Shown here piece after piece: positions 13,222 to 13,484 of a stretch of 13,484 nt of DNA; position 1 is the stretch's first letter; the number at the start of each line of letters is the position of its first letter. The stretch spans positions 1 through 13,484 of the forward strand of contig CAJBWJ010000078.1 of NCBI GenBank assembly GCA_903959355.1. The letters are read 5' to 3'. The DNA comes from an uncultured bacterium (lineage in GTDB: Bacteria; Patescibacteriota; Microgenomatia; UBA1400; PJMF01). The notes beneath the pieces are model-generated. The model was not told where the DNA came from. It saw only the letters and a program-made list of their open reading frames with translations, and did not search any database. A program made the translations under genes and the position numbers.

Positions 13222-13484
13222 AGGTTTTCACTACCCCAATCATGTAAAATTTTAATGATTGGCAAGAGCAATCTGCCTTTTTTTGTTAATTCATATTTAA
13301 CATGAGGAGGATTGCCTTTTAAAGTTTTACGAGTGATGAGTTTATTTTTTTTAAGATCTTTTAGTTTTTCAGAAAGGACTTTGGCTGAAATAGGACCAAT
13401 AATCTTTTTAAGATCATTAAAACCTGTTTTTTCTTCAGTTAAATGCCAAAGAATTACCAGATTCCATTTGCCACCAAGCTGATT
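13218..13484 (-). CDS. HxlR-family transcriptional regulator, C-terminal part
   Basis: The reverse strand is open from the window edge to a TAA at 13218-13220, giving 88 residues that start NQLGGKWNLVILWHLTEE. This is the HxlR-type winged helix: GGKW before helix 2, F-N-D-L-K-K, then the recognition helix region ISAKVLSEKLKDLKKNKLI, followed by the wing (GNPPHVKYELTKKG) and a terminal helix with RLLLPIIKILHDWG. Such proteins bind DNA as dimers, often to regulate a neighbouring gene in response to a small molecule or redox signal; the N-terminal cysteine found in many is outside the window. It converges on the transporter, so any control of the NUDIX/transporter pair from here is only a guess. 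Confidence 0.85.
   Translation of the reverse strand, partial: NQLGGKWNLVILWHLTEEKTGFNDLKKIIGPISAKVLSEKLKDLKKNKLITRKTLKGNPPHVKYELTKKGRLLLPIIKILHDWGSENL

Noticed and set aside
1..13484. UGA recoding as in Gracilibacteria or Absconditabacteria
   Set aside because: All recognisable domains are full length under the standard code, no in-frame UGA interrupts them, and the only UGA stop is followed at once by UAA.

Overview
This is an AT-rich, very compact bacterial window. I infer a member of the Candidate Phyla Radiation (Patescibacteria). The grounds are low GC, convergent genes that overlap by a few bases, a DEAD-box helicase with an N-terminal Gly/Arg-rich tail, a shortened GlmS, and several genes whose -10 box sits 6-11 nt from the start codon so that the mRNA would be leaderless. 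This is an inference from style and protein flavour; there is no rRNA or marker gene here. Genes read through in the standard bacterial code (stops are mostly TAA, some TAG, one TGA), so the UGA-recoded lineages are unlikely. No tRNA, rRNA, CRISPR array, insertion sequence or clear rho-independent terminator was found.

Layout. Positions 1-3852 are transcribed leftward: a DEAD-box RNA helicase with its own promoter and a leader of about 90 nt, then a second promoter driving a pyridoxal-phosphate amino-acid decarboxylase, a GHMP-kinase-fold enzyme overlapping it by 28 nt, and a third gene cut by the window edge. Positions 4054-8518 hold an unusual small-molecule cassette: a Ddl-like ATP-grasp ligase, a C45-type (Ntn-hydrolase, autoprocessing) acyltransferase/amidase-like protein, an arginase-type ureohydrolase on the opposite strand, and a PGM1-like peptide-ligase ATP-grasp enzyme. 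Positions 8505-9820 hold a divergent pair sharing one -10 region: a SAM methyltransferase and a conserved protein of unknown function. Positions 9827-11581 are glmS, preceded by an approximately 155-nt structured leader RNA. Positions 11877-13221 are a NUDIX hydrolase and a DMT/EamA-type membrane transporter, followed by the 3' part of an HxlR-type regulator on the opposite strand.

How the genes may work together. Two amide-forming ATP-grasp enzymes next to an amide-cleaving or acyl-transferring Ntn hydrolase and a guanidino-group hydrolase suggest a short pathway that assembles and edits a small peptide or amide, possibly guanidino-bearing. The product cannot be read from the sequence. The decarboxylase/GHMP pair is a second small pathway, and both proteins look most like enzymes known from archaeal C1-cofactor synthesis. 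The glmS leader is the best non-coding candidate: three stems each contain a pair that is a G-U wobble only in the glmS-sense RNA, and the order of elements partly resembles the glmS ribozyme, although the hallmark cleavage-site sequence is not conserved.
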